From positions 1 through 64,000 of the forward strand of contig JAILZS010000008.1 in NCBI GenBank assembly GCA_023512375.1: a stretch of 64,000 nucleotides of DNA, given 5' to 3'. The position numbers and the translations under genes were made by a program. This DNA is from Bacillota bacterium. Its GTDB lineage: Bacteria > Bacillota > Sulfobacillia > JAJZYS01 > JAILZS01. How positions within the stretch are numbered: position 1 is the first letter of the stretch; each line of letters opens with the position of its first letter. The notes beneath the pieces were generated by a model, which saw only the letters and a list, made by a program, of their open reading frames with translations, did not search any database and was not told the origin of the DNA. Shown here piece after piece: positions 54,319 through 63,564 of this stretch.

Positions 54319-55074
54319 TCAGCGCGGACCCTGCCCCTTGCGGGTCGTGTGCCGGCGCGCGGCGGGCGGATCCCCCCCCTGCCAGTCCCGCGCCAACTTC
54401 ATCACCGCGTGCTTCTCGATGCGTGACACGTAGCTGCGGGAGATGCCCAGCATGCGCGCCACCTCGCGCTGCGTGCGCTCCCGCCCTCCCCTCAGGCCGT
54501 AGCGCATCTCCACCACCTGGCGTTCCTTGGGATCGAGGCGGGCGAGACGGGGTCCCAGGCGGCGCACCTCCACCTGCGTCTCGACCTCGCGCGCCACCGC
54601 GTCCGGGTCGGTGCCCAAGACCTCGATGAGGGCGATCTCGTTCCCTTCGCGGTCCGTCCCCACCGGCTCGTATAGGGAGACGTCGGCGCGCGACCGCCGG
54701 GTGGCGCGCAGGTGCATGAGGATCTCGTTCTCGATGCAGCGCGCGGCGTAGGTGGCCAGGCGCACCCCCTTGTCGGGGTCGAAGGTGCGCACGGCCTTGA
54801 TGAGGCCGATGGCGCCGATGTCGATCAGGTCCTCCGGGTCCTCCCCGGTGTTCTCGAACTTCTTCACCAGGTGCGCGACGAGGCGCAGGTTGTGCTCCAC
54901 CAGTTTGCGCTGGGCCTCGGGGTCGCCGCGGCGCAGCGCCTCGAGCGCCTCGCGCTCCTCCTCCGCCGACAGGGGCTGGGGAAAGGCGTTCCCCGTGAGG
55001 TGGCCCGCCAGCAGAAGGATGCCGCGCGCGAACGGCACGGCCAGAAGCAGGGCGAACAGCCATGCGGTGAGCAC
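54319..55074 (-). CDS. sigK: RNA polymerase sporulation sigma factor SigK (pro-sigma K)
   Basis: Late mother-cell sigma factor. 251 residues: N-terminal hydrophobic pro-sequence (about 30 residues, AWLFALLLAVPFARGILLLAG), then NAFPQPLS, EHNLRLVAHLVKKFENTG, IGLIKAVRTFD, ATYAARCIENEILMHLR and the region 4 helix-turn-helix GISRSYVSRIEK. The gene is uninterrupted, with no skin-type element. GTG at 55074 with GGAAGGAGGGG upstream. The pro-sequence implies membrane-tethered activation by a SpoIVFB-type protease. Confidence 0.94.
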   Translation of the reverse strand: MLTAWLFALLLAVPFARGILLLAGHLTGNAFPQPLSAEEEREALEALRRGDPEAQRKLVEHNLRLVAHLVKKFENTGEDPEDLIDIGAIGLIKAVRTFDPDKGVRLATYAARCIENEILMHLRATRRSRADVSLYEPVGTDREGNEIALIEVLGTDPDAVAREVETQVEVRRLGPRLARLDPKERQVVEMRYGLRGGRERTQREVARMLGISRSYVSRIEKHAVMKLARDWQGGDPPAARRHTTRKGQGPR

Positions 55075-55332
55075 CCAGCCCCTCCTTCCCGCGCCCCCGG
55101 CGTCGCCGAGGCCGCGTCGCCATCGTCGCCGTGGACGGGCCCGGATGGCAACGCGCTTGTCCCGCCGCCCGATGAGACCGGCACGCACAGGCCCGCAGCC
55201 GGACACCTTCCGCCCGCCGGCAGCGGGGCGCGAGGGCGGGCTCCCTCGACCCGGTGCGACCGGCAGGGGAGGCATTGGTCCGGCTCGAACACGGTGGCGT
55301 CGGGCAGACGGCAGCGCGAGGGGGTGGACGGG

Positions 55333-57273
55333 ATGGCGCATGGCGGTCGGCTCACCGTTCCGCTGGTGCGCGACGGCGGCGGGCTCAGGCCGGCCACCTG
55401 GGACGAGGCCCTGGACCGGGCGGCGGCCGGCCTGGGCGCCGCCGTGGCGCGGGGCGGTCCCCGCTCGGTGGGCGTGTTCAGCTGCTCGAAGGCCACCAAC
55501 GAGGTGAACTACCTGGCGCAGAAGTTCGCTCGCGTCGTACTCGGCACAAACAACGTCGACAGCTGCAACCGCACCTGACACGCCCCCAGCGTCGTCGGTC
55601 TGGCGACGGTGTTCGGTGCCGGTGGCAGCACCAGCTCCTACGAGGAGATCGAGAACACGGATGCGATCCTCCTGTGGGGCTCCAACGCCCGGGAGACGCA
55701 CCCCATCTTCTTCCACCACGTCCTGCGCGCCCTGCGGCGCGGGGCACGCCTGTACGTGATCGACCCCCGGCGGACGTCGACGGCCTCCTTCGCCCATCTA
55801 TGGCTGGGCATCGACGTGGGCAGCGACATCGCCCTCGCCAACGCGATGGGCCGGGAGATCATCCACGCCGGATTGGTGAACACCCGCTTCGTCGAACGCG
55901 CCACCACAGGCTTCGAGGCCTACCGCCGAGCGGTCGAGCCCTACACCCTCGAGTTCGCCGAGCGCACGACCGGCGTCCCGGCCGAGGCCATCGCCCGCCT
56001 GGCGCACGACTACGCCCGCGCCGACCGGGCCGAGCTGTGCTGGACGCTGGGCATCACGGAGCACCACAACGCCGTCGACAACGTCCTCGCCCTCATCAAC
56101 CTGGCGCTGCTCACGGGACACGTGGGACGGTACGGCAGCGGCCTCAACCCCCTGCGCGGGCAGAACAACGTGCAGGGAGGGGGCGACATGGGCGCCTTGC
56201 CCAACCGCCTTCCGGGGTTTCAGGACCTCGAGGGCGACGCCGAGGCCCGGCGCCGATTCGAGGAGGCCTGGGGGTGCCGCATCGACCCCCAGCGCGGCTA
56301 CCACCTGTCGGAGATGTTCGACGCCGTGGAGCGGGGCGAGCTCACCGCCCTCTACGTGCTGGGGGAGAACCCCGCCCAGTCGGAGGCCGACGGCCGCCGC
56401 GCCGTACGCCTCCTCGAGCGCCTCGACCACCTCGTGGTGCAGGACACGTTCCTCACCCGCACTGCCGAGCTGGCCGACGTCGTCCTGCCCGCCACCGCTT
56501 CGTGGTGCGAGGGCGAGGGCACCGTCACCTCGAGCGAGCGCCGCGTCCAGCGCGTCCGCCCGGCCCTCTCGCCGCCACCCGGGGCGCGCGACGACCTGGC
56601 GATCCTCGCCGCCCTCGCCCGGCGGCTCGGGCACGACTGGGGCGAGCCGACGGCCGAACAGGTGTGGGACGAGTGCCGCCGCCTCTCGCCCATGCACCGC
56701 GGCATGCGCTACGACCGCCTCGAGGCCTTGGGCGGCATCCAGTGGCCCTGCCCGGACGAAGAGCACCCGGGCACCCAGTTCCTGCACGCCCGCCTCTGGC
56801 GCGAGCCCCTGGAGGGCCCCCCTGCCCCCTTCCACCCCGTCGCCTGGGAGCCCCCGGCCGAACCCCTGAGCGCCGAGTTCCCCCTGCGCCTGACCACCGG
56901 GCGCCGTCTCGACGCGTTCAACACCGGCGTCCAGTCCGGGCGCTACCCGTCACCTCTCGGGCGGCGGGAGGCCGTCCACCTCGCCCCCGAGGACATGGCC
57001 CGGATGGGCATCCAGGAGGGGGAACGCGTACGGGTCGTGTCGCGCCGTGGCAGCGTGGAGGCACCGGCGCACTCGGACCCCACGCTGCGGCCGGGGCTGG
57101 CGTTCATGACCTTGCACACGCCGGACGAGGTGGACACCAACCTGCTCACCCTGGACGCGTGGGATCCCCGGTCGGGCACGGCCGAGTTCAAGGCCGCCGC
57201 CGTCCGCGTCGAGCGCCCGGGCGCAGGCGCGGGCGCGACGACCACGGGAAGGAGGGCGAGCGATGGAGGCTAA
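55333..57273 (+). CDS. fdhF: Formate dehydrogenase catalytic subunit, selenocysteine-containing, molybdopterin domain only
   Basis: Oxidises formate (or reduces CO2) at a Mo/W-bis-MGD centre. Read through the in-frame TGA at 55576-55578, it is 646 residues with selenocysteine at position 82 in NNVDSCNRT-U-HAPSVVGL, the exact place of Sec/Cys in FdhF enzymes. Later blocks ILLWGSNARETHPI, LRGQNNVQGGGDMGALP, ADVVLPATASWCEGEGT and the C-terminal dinucleotide-binding domain LTTGRRLDAFNTG are intact. It lacks the N-terminal [4Fe-4S] domain, supplied by the gene at 59086. ATG with GAGGGGG upstream. The 258-base gap to sigK shows no clear promoter. Confidence 0.95.
55576..55610 (+). promoter_or_regulatory. 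SECIS element and UGA selenocysteine codon
   Basis: Hairpin just after the TGA: CGTCG (55590-55594) pairs with CGACG (55604-55608). The apical loop contains GGTCT at 55597-55601, beginning 21 bases after the T of TGA. E. coli fdhF has the same GGUCU apical motif at the same distance, bound by SelB. Confidence 0.88.
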
Positions 57274-59089
57274 CGGGCGCGCACCCGCATCCGACCCCGC
57301 CGAGCGCGCTGCTCTGGACGAGGTGCTCGGGCCCCCGCCCACCGCCTGGCTGGGAGGGGCACGGCGCGAGGTCGACCTGCACGTGGCAAGCGCCGACGCC
57401 CGCCCGGGCCGGGACCGCCTCCTTCCCGCCCTCCTGGCCCTGCAGCGGACGGCGGGCACTCTCACCCCGGGCGCCGTGCACGACCTCGCCCGTCGTCTCG
57501 ACCTGCCGCCGTCCGAGGTATACGGCGTGGCGAGTTTCTACGCCCTTCTCACCCAGTCGTCGCCTGCGGCCGCTACGCTGCACGTGTGCGACGACATCGC
57601 CTGCTCCCTCGCCGGGGCGGCCGAGGTGGCGGCGCAGGCGCGGGAGGCGATCGGCCCCGAAGGGGAGGTGGGGCGCGGCGGCCTTCGCTGGCGCACGAGT
57701 CCCTGCCTGGGGCAGTGCGACCGGGCCCCCGCCGCCTTCCTCCAGCGGACAGGGGAGGAGGACCAAGTCCTCGCCCCGGTTTCGCTTCCATGGAGCGCCT
57801 GGGCCGCACCCCGCCCGCCCGCGCCCACGCCTCCCCCGCCCCAGGTGGGCGGCGAACGGCGCCTTTTGGCGCGCGTCGAGGTCGTCGACCCCGAGGACCT
57901 CGACGCCTACCGCGCCCACGGCGGCTACGAGGCGTTGCGCCGCGCCCTGGACCTGGGGCCCGAGGGCGTGGTGCGGGAGCTGGCCGCCGCCCGCCTTAGC
58001 GGGCGCGGCGGCGCGGCCTTCCCGACGGCGGCCAAGTGGGAGGCGGTGGCCCGCCAGCCCTCCCGCCCCCACTACGTGGTGGCCAACGCCGACGAGTCGG
58101 AGCCCGGCACCTTCAAGGACCGGGTGTTGCTCGAGGGCGACCCCTTCGCCCTGGTCGAGGCCCTCACCATCGCGGGCCTCGCGACCGGCGCCGAGAGGGG
58201 CTACGTGTTCGTGCGCGCCGAGTACCCCCTGGCGCGCGCCCGCATCGCCCACGCCGTGGAGGTGGCCCGGCGGCGCGGCTACCTGGGGCGGGGCATTCTG
58301 GGCCGCCGTTTCGACTTCGACGTCGAGGTGCGCTCCGGCGCCGGCGCCTACGTGTGCGGCGAGGAGACGGCCCTCTTCCAAGCCATCGAAGGGCGGAGGG
58401 GGGAGCCGCGCAACAAGCCGCCCTACCCCACGGCCAAAGGCCTGTTCGGAAAGCCCACGGCCGTCAACAACGTGGAGACGCTGGCCAACGTGCCGCTCAT
58501 CCTGCGCCTGGGCGGCGCGGCCTACGCCGCGGACGCCGACGCCGACGCCACCGGCACGCGTCTGTTCGCCGTCTCGGGGGCGGTGGCCCGTCCGGGGGTG
58601 TACGAGGTGCGGGCGAGGGTCACTCTGGGCGACCTCATCGGGCTGGCGGGAGGCGCCCCACGCGGCGTGCGGGCTGTCCTCCTCGGCGGGGCGGCCGGCG
58701 CCTTCGTCGGTCCCGACGCGCTCGACATGCCCCTCTCCCCCGCCGCCGCCCGCGCCCGCGCCGCCACCCTCGGGTCGGGTGCGGTGGTGGTCTTCCCCCG
58801 CGGCGCCGACCTGACGGCGGCGGTAGGCCGCATCGCCCGCTTCTTCCGGGACGAGTCGTGCGGCCAGTGCGTACCCTGCCGCATCGGCACGGTCCGCCAG
58901 GAGGAACTCGTGCGCCGCCTGGCCGAGGGGAGCCCCCTGGGCACCGCAGCGGAGGAACGGGCCCTGTTCGACGACCTCGCGCGGGCCATGCGCGACGCCT
59001 CCATCTGCGGCCTCGGCCAGAGTGCGCCCAACGCCGTCGAGTCCGCCCTGCGCCTGGGGCTCATCGCGGGAGAGGGGGAAGGGGAATGA
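57263..59089 (+). CDS. NuoE-NuoF fusion: NADH-binding subunit of formate dehydrogenase
   Basis: 608-residue diaphorase subunit linking the formate dehydrogenase to NAD(H). Residues 1-160 are NuoE-like with a [2Fe-2S] site (C109, C114, C148, C152). A proline-rich linker follows, and then a NuoF-like domain with FMN/NADH blocks LSGRGGAAFPTAAKW, NADESEPGTFKDR and GAGAYVCGEETAL, and the [4Fe-4S] motif CGQCVPC plus a later cysteine in SICGLGQ. Start overlaps fdhF by 11 bases with GGAAGGAGGG upstream; stop overlaps the next gene (ATGA). Confidence 0.93.
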   Translation: MEANGRAPASDPAERAALDEVLGPPPTAWLGGARREVDLHVASADARPGRDRLLPALLALQRTAGTLTPGAVHDLARRLDLPPSEVYGVASFYALLTQSSPAAATLHVCDDIACSLAGAAEVAAQAREAIGPEGEVGRGGLRWRTSPCLGQCDRAPAAFLQRTGEEDQVLAPVSLPWSAWAAPRPPAPTPPPPQVGGERRLLARVEVVDPEDLDAYRAHGGYEALRRALDLGPEGVVRELAAARLSGRGGAAFPTAAKWEAVARQPSRPHYVVANADESEPGTFKDRVLLEGDPFALVEALTIAGLATGAERGYVFVRAEYPLARARIAHAVEVARRRGYLGRGILGRRFDFDVEVRSGAGAYVCGEETALFQAIEGRRGEPRNKPPYPTAKGLFGKPTAVNNVETLANVPLILRLGGAAYAADADADATGTRLFAVSGAVARPGVYEVRARVTLGDLIGLAGGAPRGVRAVLLGGAAGAFVGPDALDMPLSPAAARARAATLGSGAVVVFPRGADLTAAVGRIARFFRDESCGQCVPCRIGTVRQEELVRRLAEGSPLGTAAEERALFDDLARAMRDASICGLGQSAPNAVESALRLGLIAGEGEGE

Positions 59090-60021
59090 CCGCATCCGTG
59101 ACGGCCACGGTGGACGGGCGGCCGGTCACCGTGCCGGCCGGCACCACCATCCTCGAGGCCTGCCGGCGCCTGGGCGTCGAGGTGCCCACCCTGTGCTTCC
59201 TGGAGACGCTCGAGCCCGTGAACGTGTGCCGTCTGTGCGTCCTCGAGGTGGAAGGCTCCCGTGCCCTGGTGCCGGCTTGCTCCCGCCCTCTGGAGGAGGG
59301 TATGGAGGTGCGCACCGACACCCCCCGCGTGCGCCACAGCCGGCGCATGGTCCTGGAACTTCTCGCCTCAGCCGTCGACCTCGGCGCCGCCGGACCGGAG
59401 GTGGCGCGTTGGCTGGCCGAGTACGGGGCGCGACCCGAGCGCTACGGTCCTCCCGCCCCGCCCGCCCCCGCCGGCGCGCGCGATGGCCGCCAGGCCGGCC
59501 ACCACCCGGGGGCGCCCACCGGCACGCGGGAGACGCTCGCTCAGCCGGTCAAGGTGGACAACGCCCTGTACGTGCGCGACTACGAGAAGTGCATCCTATG
59601 CTACAAGTGCGTGGAGGCGTGCGGCGAGCAGGCGCAGGCGACCTTTGCCATCGCCGTCGCCGGGCGGGGATTCGACGCGCGCATCGCCACGGAGTTCGAC
59701 GTCCCCCTCACCGAGTCGGCGTGCGTCTTCTGCGGCAACTGCATCGGCGTCTGCCCCACCGGCGCACTCATGGTGCGGCGGGAGTACGAGATGCGCCGCG
59801 AGGGGACGTGGGCCCCCGAACGGCAGAGCGCCACGGCGACGATCTGCCCGTACTGCGGCGTAGGCTGCACGCTCGTGCTCCACGTCCAGGACAACCGCAT
59901 CGTCAAGGTCACCTCGCCCCTGGACGCGGACGTGACGCGCGGGCACCTGTGCATCAAGGGGAGGTTCGGCGTCACCTTCGTGGAGGACGCCGCGCCGACG
60001 TCCGACCGCGGCGGCGCCTGA
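59086..60021 (+). CDS. Formate dehydrogenase iron-sulfur N-terminal module (split FdhA)
   Basis: 311 residues equal to the N-terminal half of NAD-linked FdhA: [2Fe-2S] ferredoxin domain (C37, C48, C51, C65), a pair of [4Fe-4S] clusters (CILCYKCVEAC and CVFCGNCIGVC), and finally the Fe4S4 domain of molybdopterin oxidoreductases, CPYCGVGC through HLCIKGRFG, which normally runs straight into the catalytic domain. It ends ~16 residues after GRFG. The His/Cys cluster motif that usually follows LELL is missing. It must assemble with the Sec subunit encoded two genes upstream. Confidence 0.93.
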   Translation: MTASVTATVDGRPVTVPAGTTILEACRRLGVEVPTLCFLETLEPVNVCRLCVLEVEGSRALVPACSRPLEEGMEVRTDTPRVRHSRRMVLELLASAVDLGAAGPEVARWLAEYGARPERYGPPAPPAPAGARDGRQAGHHPGAPTGTRETLAQPVKVDNALYVRDYEKCILCYKCVEACGEQAQATFAIAVAGRGFDARIATEFDVPLTESACVFCGNCIGVCPTGALMVRREYEMRREGTWAPERQSATATICPYCGVGCTLVLHVQDNRIVKVTSPLDADVTRGHLCIKGRFGVTFVEDAAPTSDRGGA

Positions 60022-60037
60022 GGCACGGCGTAGAGGC

Positions 60038-60724
60038 CTACGCGGGCGCCGGTTCCAGGCACGAGGGGTCGTCGTGACGGGGGGAGTTCACCCGCGAGCC
60101 GACGCGCACGTCCACCAGGGCGACGCCGTCTTCCGCCGCCAGGAGCCCCTTCACCCGTTCCGCCTCCGTGTCGGGGCGTAGCCAGGCCTCCCAGCGTTCC
60201 GGCGGCAGGACGAGGGGCATGCGGTCGTGCACCGCAGCCACGGGGGGCGACGCCGGGACGGTGAGGATGCTCGCCGTGCGCAGCACCACGCCGGGCAGGG
60301 CGCGCCGGTTCTCCTCCCAGATCCCGGCCAGGGCGAGGGGGCGGCCGTCGGCCCCGCGGTAGGCGTGCGCCTGCGGCGGGCCTCCCGCCCGCCGCTCCCA
60401 CTCGTAGAAGGCCGTGGCCGGCACGAGGCAGCGGCGGCGGGCGAACGCCTGGCGGAAGGCCGGGCGCGTGGACGCCGTCTCCGCCCGGGCGTTGAACATG
60501 CGCGCGCCTGCGCCGGCGTCCTCCGCCCAGGCCGGCACGAGGCCCCACCTCAGCCACGCGCCCCGCCGCCGGCCGCCCTCCCACACGACCGCCAGGATCG
60601 GCGCCTGGGGAGCGATGTTGTACACCCGTCGCCCTTCGCCCCCCGCGGCCACGTCGCCCAAGGGAAAGGCGAACAGGGCCGCCACCTCCGGCAGCGGCTC
60701 CACCAGGGCGAACCGGCCGCACAT
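60038..60724 (-). CDS. SRAP/HMCES-family DNA-protein crosslinking protein (YedK-like)
   Basis: 228 residues with all SRAP hallmarks: MCGRF with catalytic Cys2, FNARAETAST, ATAFYEWER with the active glutamate, and HDRMPLVL with the conserved histidine. Such proteins cap abasic sites in single-stranded DNA. Convergent with the formate dehydrogenase operon and likely co-transcribed after the PhzF gene. Confidence 0.94.
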   Translation of the reverse strand: MCGRFALVEPLPEVAALFAFPLGDVAAGGEGRRVYNIAPQAPILAVVWEGGRRRGAWLRWGLVPAWAEDAGAGARMFNARAETASTRPAFRQAFARRRCLVPATAFYEWERRAGGPPQAHAYRGADGRPLALAGIWEENRRALPGVVLRTASILTVPASPPVAAVHDRMPLVLPPERWEAWLRPDTEAERVKGLLAAEDGVALVDVRVGSRVNSPRHDDPSCLEPAPA

Positions 60725-60739
60725 AGTCGCCCCGCCGGC

Positions 60740-61657
60740 CTAGGCGAGGAAGTCGGGGAGGAGGTGGCCGCGGGCCACCGCCCGCACGCTGCCGCCCACC
60801 TCTACCTCGTCCGCACCCGGGCGGGCCAGGTGGAGCTCGCTCGGCCGCCCCACGTGCCGTCCCTGCTCCACCACCAGGCGTCCGCCCACTTCCAGGCGCC
60901 CGCGCGCCGCCAGGTAGCGGGCCAGGTAGGCGGCGGCGGAGCCTGTGGCGGGATCCTCGGCGATGCCCAGGGCGGGCGCGAAGCCGCGCGCCTCCAGGCG
61001 GCCGTCCGCTCCCGGCGGGGAGAAGGCGTAGACCGCCGTCCACCCCGTCCCCAGGCTCAGCGCAGCCAGCGCCCGGCCGTCCGGCGACATCGCGCCGAGA
61101 GCCTCCCGCCGCACGGGGACCAGGAGCTGTCGCGTGGGCCCGACGGCGACGGCGGCGCCGAGGCCGTCGGGCTCGAGGTCGCTGCGCTCCACGCCCAGGG
61201 CCCGCGCCACCGCCGCCGCCTCCGGCGGGGGGGCGAACGCCACCTCCGGCGCCGCCATGAACGCCATGTGGCCGATCTCCCCCGGCCGCCGCTCGACCGC
61301 CACCGACACGCTCGCCCCTGCGCTGCGCTGATCGAGGCGCAGGCGCTCCACCATCGGGGCCGTCTCCAGCGCCCACACCACGGCGCTGCCCAGGGTGGGG
61401 TGGCCGGCGAAGGCCAGCTCCTCGGCGGGCGTGAAGATGCGGCAGCGGTAGGCGCCGGCGTCCTCCCGCCCGTCGTCGGGCACGAGGAAGGTCACCTCCG
61501 AGAAGGCCACCTCGGCGGCGATCCGCCGGCAGACCGCCTCGTCCTCCCACACCGAGGTGGCGGGCACGAACACCATGAGGCGGTTGCCGCTCACCGCCGC
61601 CCGCGTGGCGAACACGTCCACCCACCAGAACGAAAGGCCCGTCCGACCGTCCGACAC
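60740..61657 (-). CDS. PhzF-family isomerase
   Basis: 305 residues, two-lobed PhzF fold (diaminopimelate epimerase-like). Motifs VDVFATRAAVSGNRLMVF, catalytic-type glutamate in FSEVTF, FTPAEELAFAGHPTLGSA and GIAEDPATGSAAAYLARYL. Substrate unknown; no phenazine genes nearby, so the name is structural only. Confidence 0.9.
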   Translation of the reverse strand: MSDGRTGLSFWWVDVFATRAAVSGNRLMVFVPATSVWEDEAVCRRIAAEVAFSEVTFLVPDDGREDAGAYRCRIFTPAEELAFAGHPTLGSAVVWALETAPMVERLRLDQRSAGASVSVAVERRPGEIGHMAFMAAPEVAFAPPPEAAAVARALGVERSDLEPDGLGAAVAVGPTRQLLVPVRREALGAMSPDGRALAALSLGTGWTAVYAFSPPGADGRLEARGFAPALGIAEDPATGSAAAYLARYLAARGRLEVGGRLVVEQGRHVGRPSELHLARPGADEVEVGGSVRAVARGHLLPDFLA

Positions 61658-61711
61658 CGCGCTCCCGCCTCCCCTGGCCTGGATTCGCCGTCCCCGCCCG
61701 CCGCCCTCCCC

Positions 61712-62725
61712 TCAGCCGCCGCGGGCGGCGCGCTCCGCCGCCACCTGCTGGGCATACGTGCGGCTGAAGACGTACCTGCCGTCGGGGCGGGCGAAGAAGT
61801 ACAGGTAGTCCGCCCGCGCCGGATGGAGCGCCGCCGTGAGGGCGCCGCCCCCGGGGTTGTCGATCGGCCCGGGCGGGAGGCCGGTGTGGAGGTAGGTGTT
61901 GTACGGGCTCGGCAGGGCGAAGTCGGCCCGCGTGAGCCTACCTCCCGGCGCCACGTCGGCCGCGTAGTAGACGGTGGCGTCGCTGCCCAAGGGCATCCCC
62001 AGGCGCAGGCGGTTGAGGAACACCGCTGCCACCAGGCGGCGCACGTGCGGGTCGCTCGCCTCCCGCTGCACGATGGAGGCGAGGGTCACCGCCTCCGCCG
62101 GCGTCAGCCCCTCGGCCCGGGCCGCCGCCCGCTCCTGGGGTCCGAAGGCGGCGGCGAACTCGCGCAACATGGGGGCGACGATCTCCGCCGGCGTGCTGCC
62201 GACGGGGATGCGGTAGGTGTCGGGGTAGAGATACCCCTCGAGCGGCTGGCGCACGCCCGCCGCGGCGGCGAAGCCGGGCGGGGGAGCGGCGTGCGCCGCG
62301 TACCGCAGGAAGGCGGCCACCCCCACCAGACCGTGCGCCGCCAGGACGTGCGCGACCTCGACGACGGTCATCCCGGGCACCACCGTGACCGCGACCGTCG
62401 CGGTCTCGCCCCGGACCAGGCGCCTCAGGATGTCCCCAGGCGGCATGCCGGGGGACAGCCGGTAGGTGCCGGCCTCAAGCCGGCTGGCGTCCCCCCGCAC
62501 CCAGGCGAGGAACGCGAAGTACACCGGGCTGCGGACGAGGCCGTAGCGCCCGAGCGTCCGCGCCACGTCCATGAGACCCGCGCCGGCGGGGATGCGCACC
62601 AGCACCGTCCGCCGCTCCCCCGGACGGGCGGGGGCGGCGGAGGTGACCGTCCCCGCCCCCACCGCCAACGCCAGGAGCCCAAGCGCGGCGGCACGGGTGC
62701 GGGTGGCGAGCGGGCGCACCGGCAT
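61712..62725 (-). CDS. mltG: Endolytic murein transglycosylase MltG
   Basis: 337 residues: N-terminal signal or membrane helix, a LysM-like part (VRIPAGAGLMDVARTLGRYG), then the YceG domain with the catalytic glutamate in LASIVQREASD, NRLRLGMPLGSDATVYYA and SPYNTYLHTGLPPGPIDNPG. Cleaves nascent glycan strands to set their length. The order alaS-ireB-ruvX-DUF1292-mltG is standard in Bacillota. Confidence 0.95.
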   Translation of the reverse strand: MPVRPLATRTRAAALGLLALAVGAGTVTSAAPARPGERRTVLVRIPAGAGLMDVARTLGRYGLVRSPVYFAFLAWVRGDASRLEAGTYRLSPGMPPGDILRRLVRGETATVAVTVVPGMTVVEVAHVLAAHGLVGVAAFLRYAAHAAPPPGFAAAAGVRQPLEGYLYPDTYRIPVGSTPAEIVAPMLREFAAAFGPQERAAARAEGLTPAEAVTLASIVQREASDPHVRRLVAAVFLNRLRLGMPLGSDATVYYAADVAPGGRLTRADFALPSPYNTYLHTGLPPGPIDNPGGGALTAALHPARADYLYFFARPDGRYVFSRTYAQQVAAERAARGG

Positions 62726-62743
62726 CAGGCGAGGGGGCCGGCG

Positions 62744-63094
62744 TCAGGCGTCCTCGCCCTCGTCGCCGTCCTCCTCCTCGTCCAACTCCTCGTAGTCTTC
62801 CTCGTCCTCCTCGTCCACCAGGCGGTCGTACTCGGCCGCCACCCGCTCCCACTCCTCGTCGTCCTCGATCTCCACCAGCACCTGTTCTCCCTCGTCGTCG
62901 CGGTCGATGCGGAAGATCATGGCCTCTCCCGCACCCTCGTCGTCCGCTTCCTCCTCCTCCTCCTCGGTGGGCGCCAAGATCGCGTACTCCTTGCCCTGGA
63001 CCTCGATCACGTCCACGACCTCGAAGGTGTGGTCCTTGCCCTCCTCGTCCGTGAGGACCACGTGATCGTCGTCCATCCACGCCTCGTCCGCCAT
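62744..63094 (-). CDS. DUF1292 acidic protein (YrzB-like)
   Basis: 116 residues, DUF1292: VVLTDEEGKDHTFEVVDVIEVQGKEYAIL (in parts) and MIFRIDRDDEGEQVLVEIEDDEEW, followed by a very acidic C-terminus of Asp/Glu. Start at ATG 63094 because GGGAGGG abuts the ATG two codons upstream and fits this one. Function unknown. Confidence 0.93.
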   Translation of the reverse strand: MADEAWMDDDHVVLTDEEGKDHTFEVVDVIEVQGKEYAILAPTEEEEEEADDEGAGEAMIFRIDRDDEGEQVLVEIEDDEEWERVAAEYDRLVDEEDEEDYEELDEEEDGDEGEDA

Positions 63095-63129
63095 CTCCAT
63101 CCCTCCCGGTCGTGTCGCCGCCGCCCGCG

Positions 63130-63564
63130 CTAGGCTGGGCGTCCGCGGCGCGCGTCGAGAAACCCCTGCAGGATCAACGCGGCCGCCATCTTGTCCACCT
63201 TCTCCCGCCGCCGCCGCGCCGATACACCCCCCTCGCGCAGGGCGCGCTCGGCCGCCACGGTCGTGAGGCGTTCGTCCCACAGCTCCACCCGCAGGCCGAG
63301 GCGCTCGCGCAGGTCGGCGGCGACGGCGCGCGCCACGCGCGCCCCTTCGCCCTCCTGGCCGTTCATGTGCCGCGGCAGGCCGACGACCACGACCTCCACC
63401 CCGAGCGCGCGCGCCGTCTCCGCCACCGCCTGCGCGGCGCCGGCGACGGCGTCGCCCCCGCCCTTGGGGGCGATCGCCTTCCACGGTTGCGCCACGGTGC
63501 CCGTGGGGTCGCTCAGGGCCAGCCCGATCCTCCGTCCGCCCAGGTCCACCCCCAGGGCCCGCAC
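63130..63564 (-). CDS. ruvX: Holliday junction resolvase-like RuvX/YqgF
   Basis: 144 residues, RNase H-like nuclease: GVDLGGRRIGLALSD with the first acidic residue, GLPRHMNG, LWDERLTT and KVDKMAAALILQGFLD. Implicated in rRNA processing/recombination in other bacteria. GTG start sharing its first bases with the ireB stop. Confidence 0.95.
   Translation of the reverse strand: MRALGVDLGGRRIGLALSDPTGTVAQPWKAIAPKGGGDAVAGAAQAVAETARALGVEVVVVGLPRHMNGQEGEGARVARAVAADLRERLGLRVELWDERLTTVAAERALREGGVSARRRREKVDKMAAALILQGFLDARRGRPA

Noticed and set aside
55140-55332. A tRNA-Sec (selC) or riboswitch in the fdhF leader
   Set aside because: GGTTCGA-like text occurs, but no acceptor or anticodon stem with a UCA anticodon can be formed.
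55576-55578. TGA read as a nonsense mutation making fdhF a pseudogene
   Set aside because: It sits at the Sec position, the frame continues in phase, and a SECIS hairpin with GGTCT follows at the right distance.
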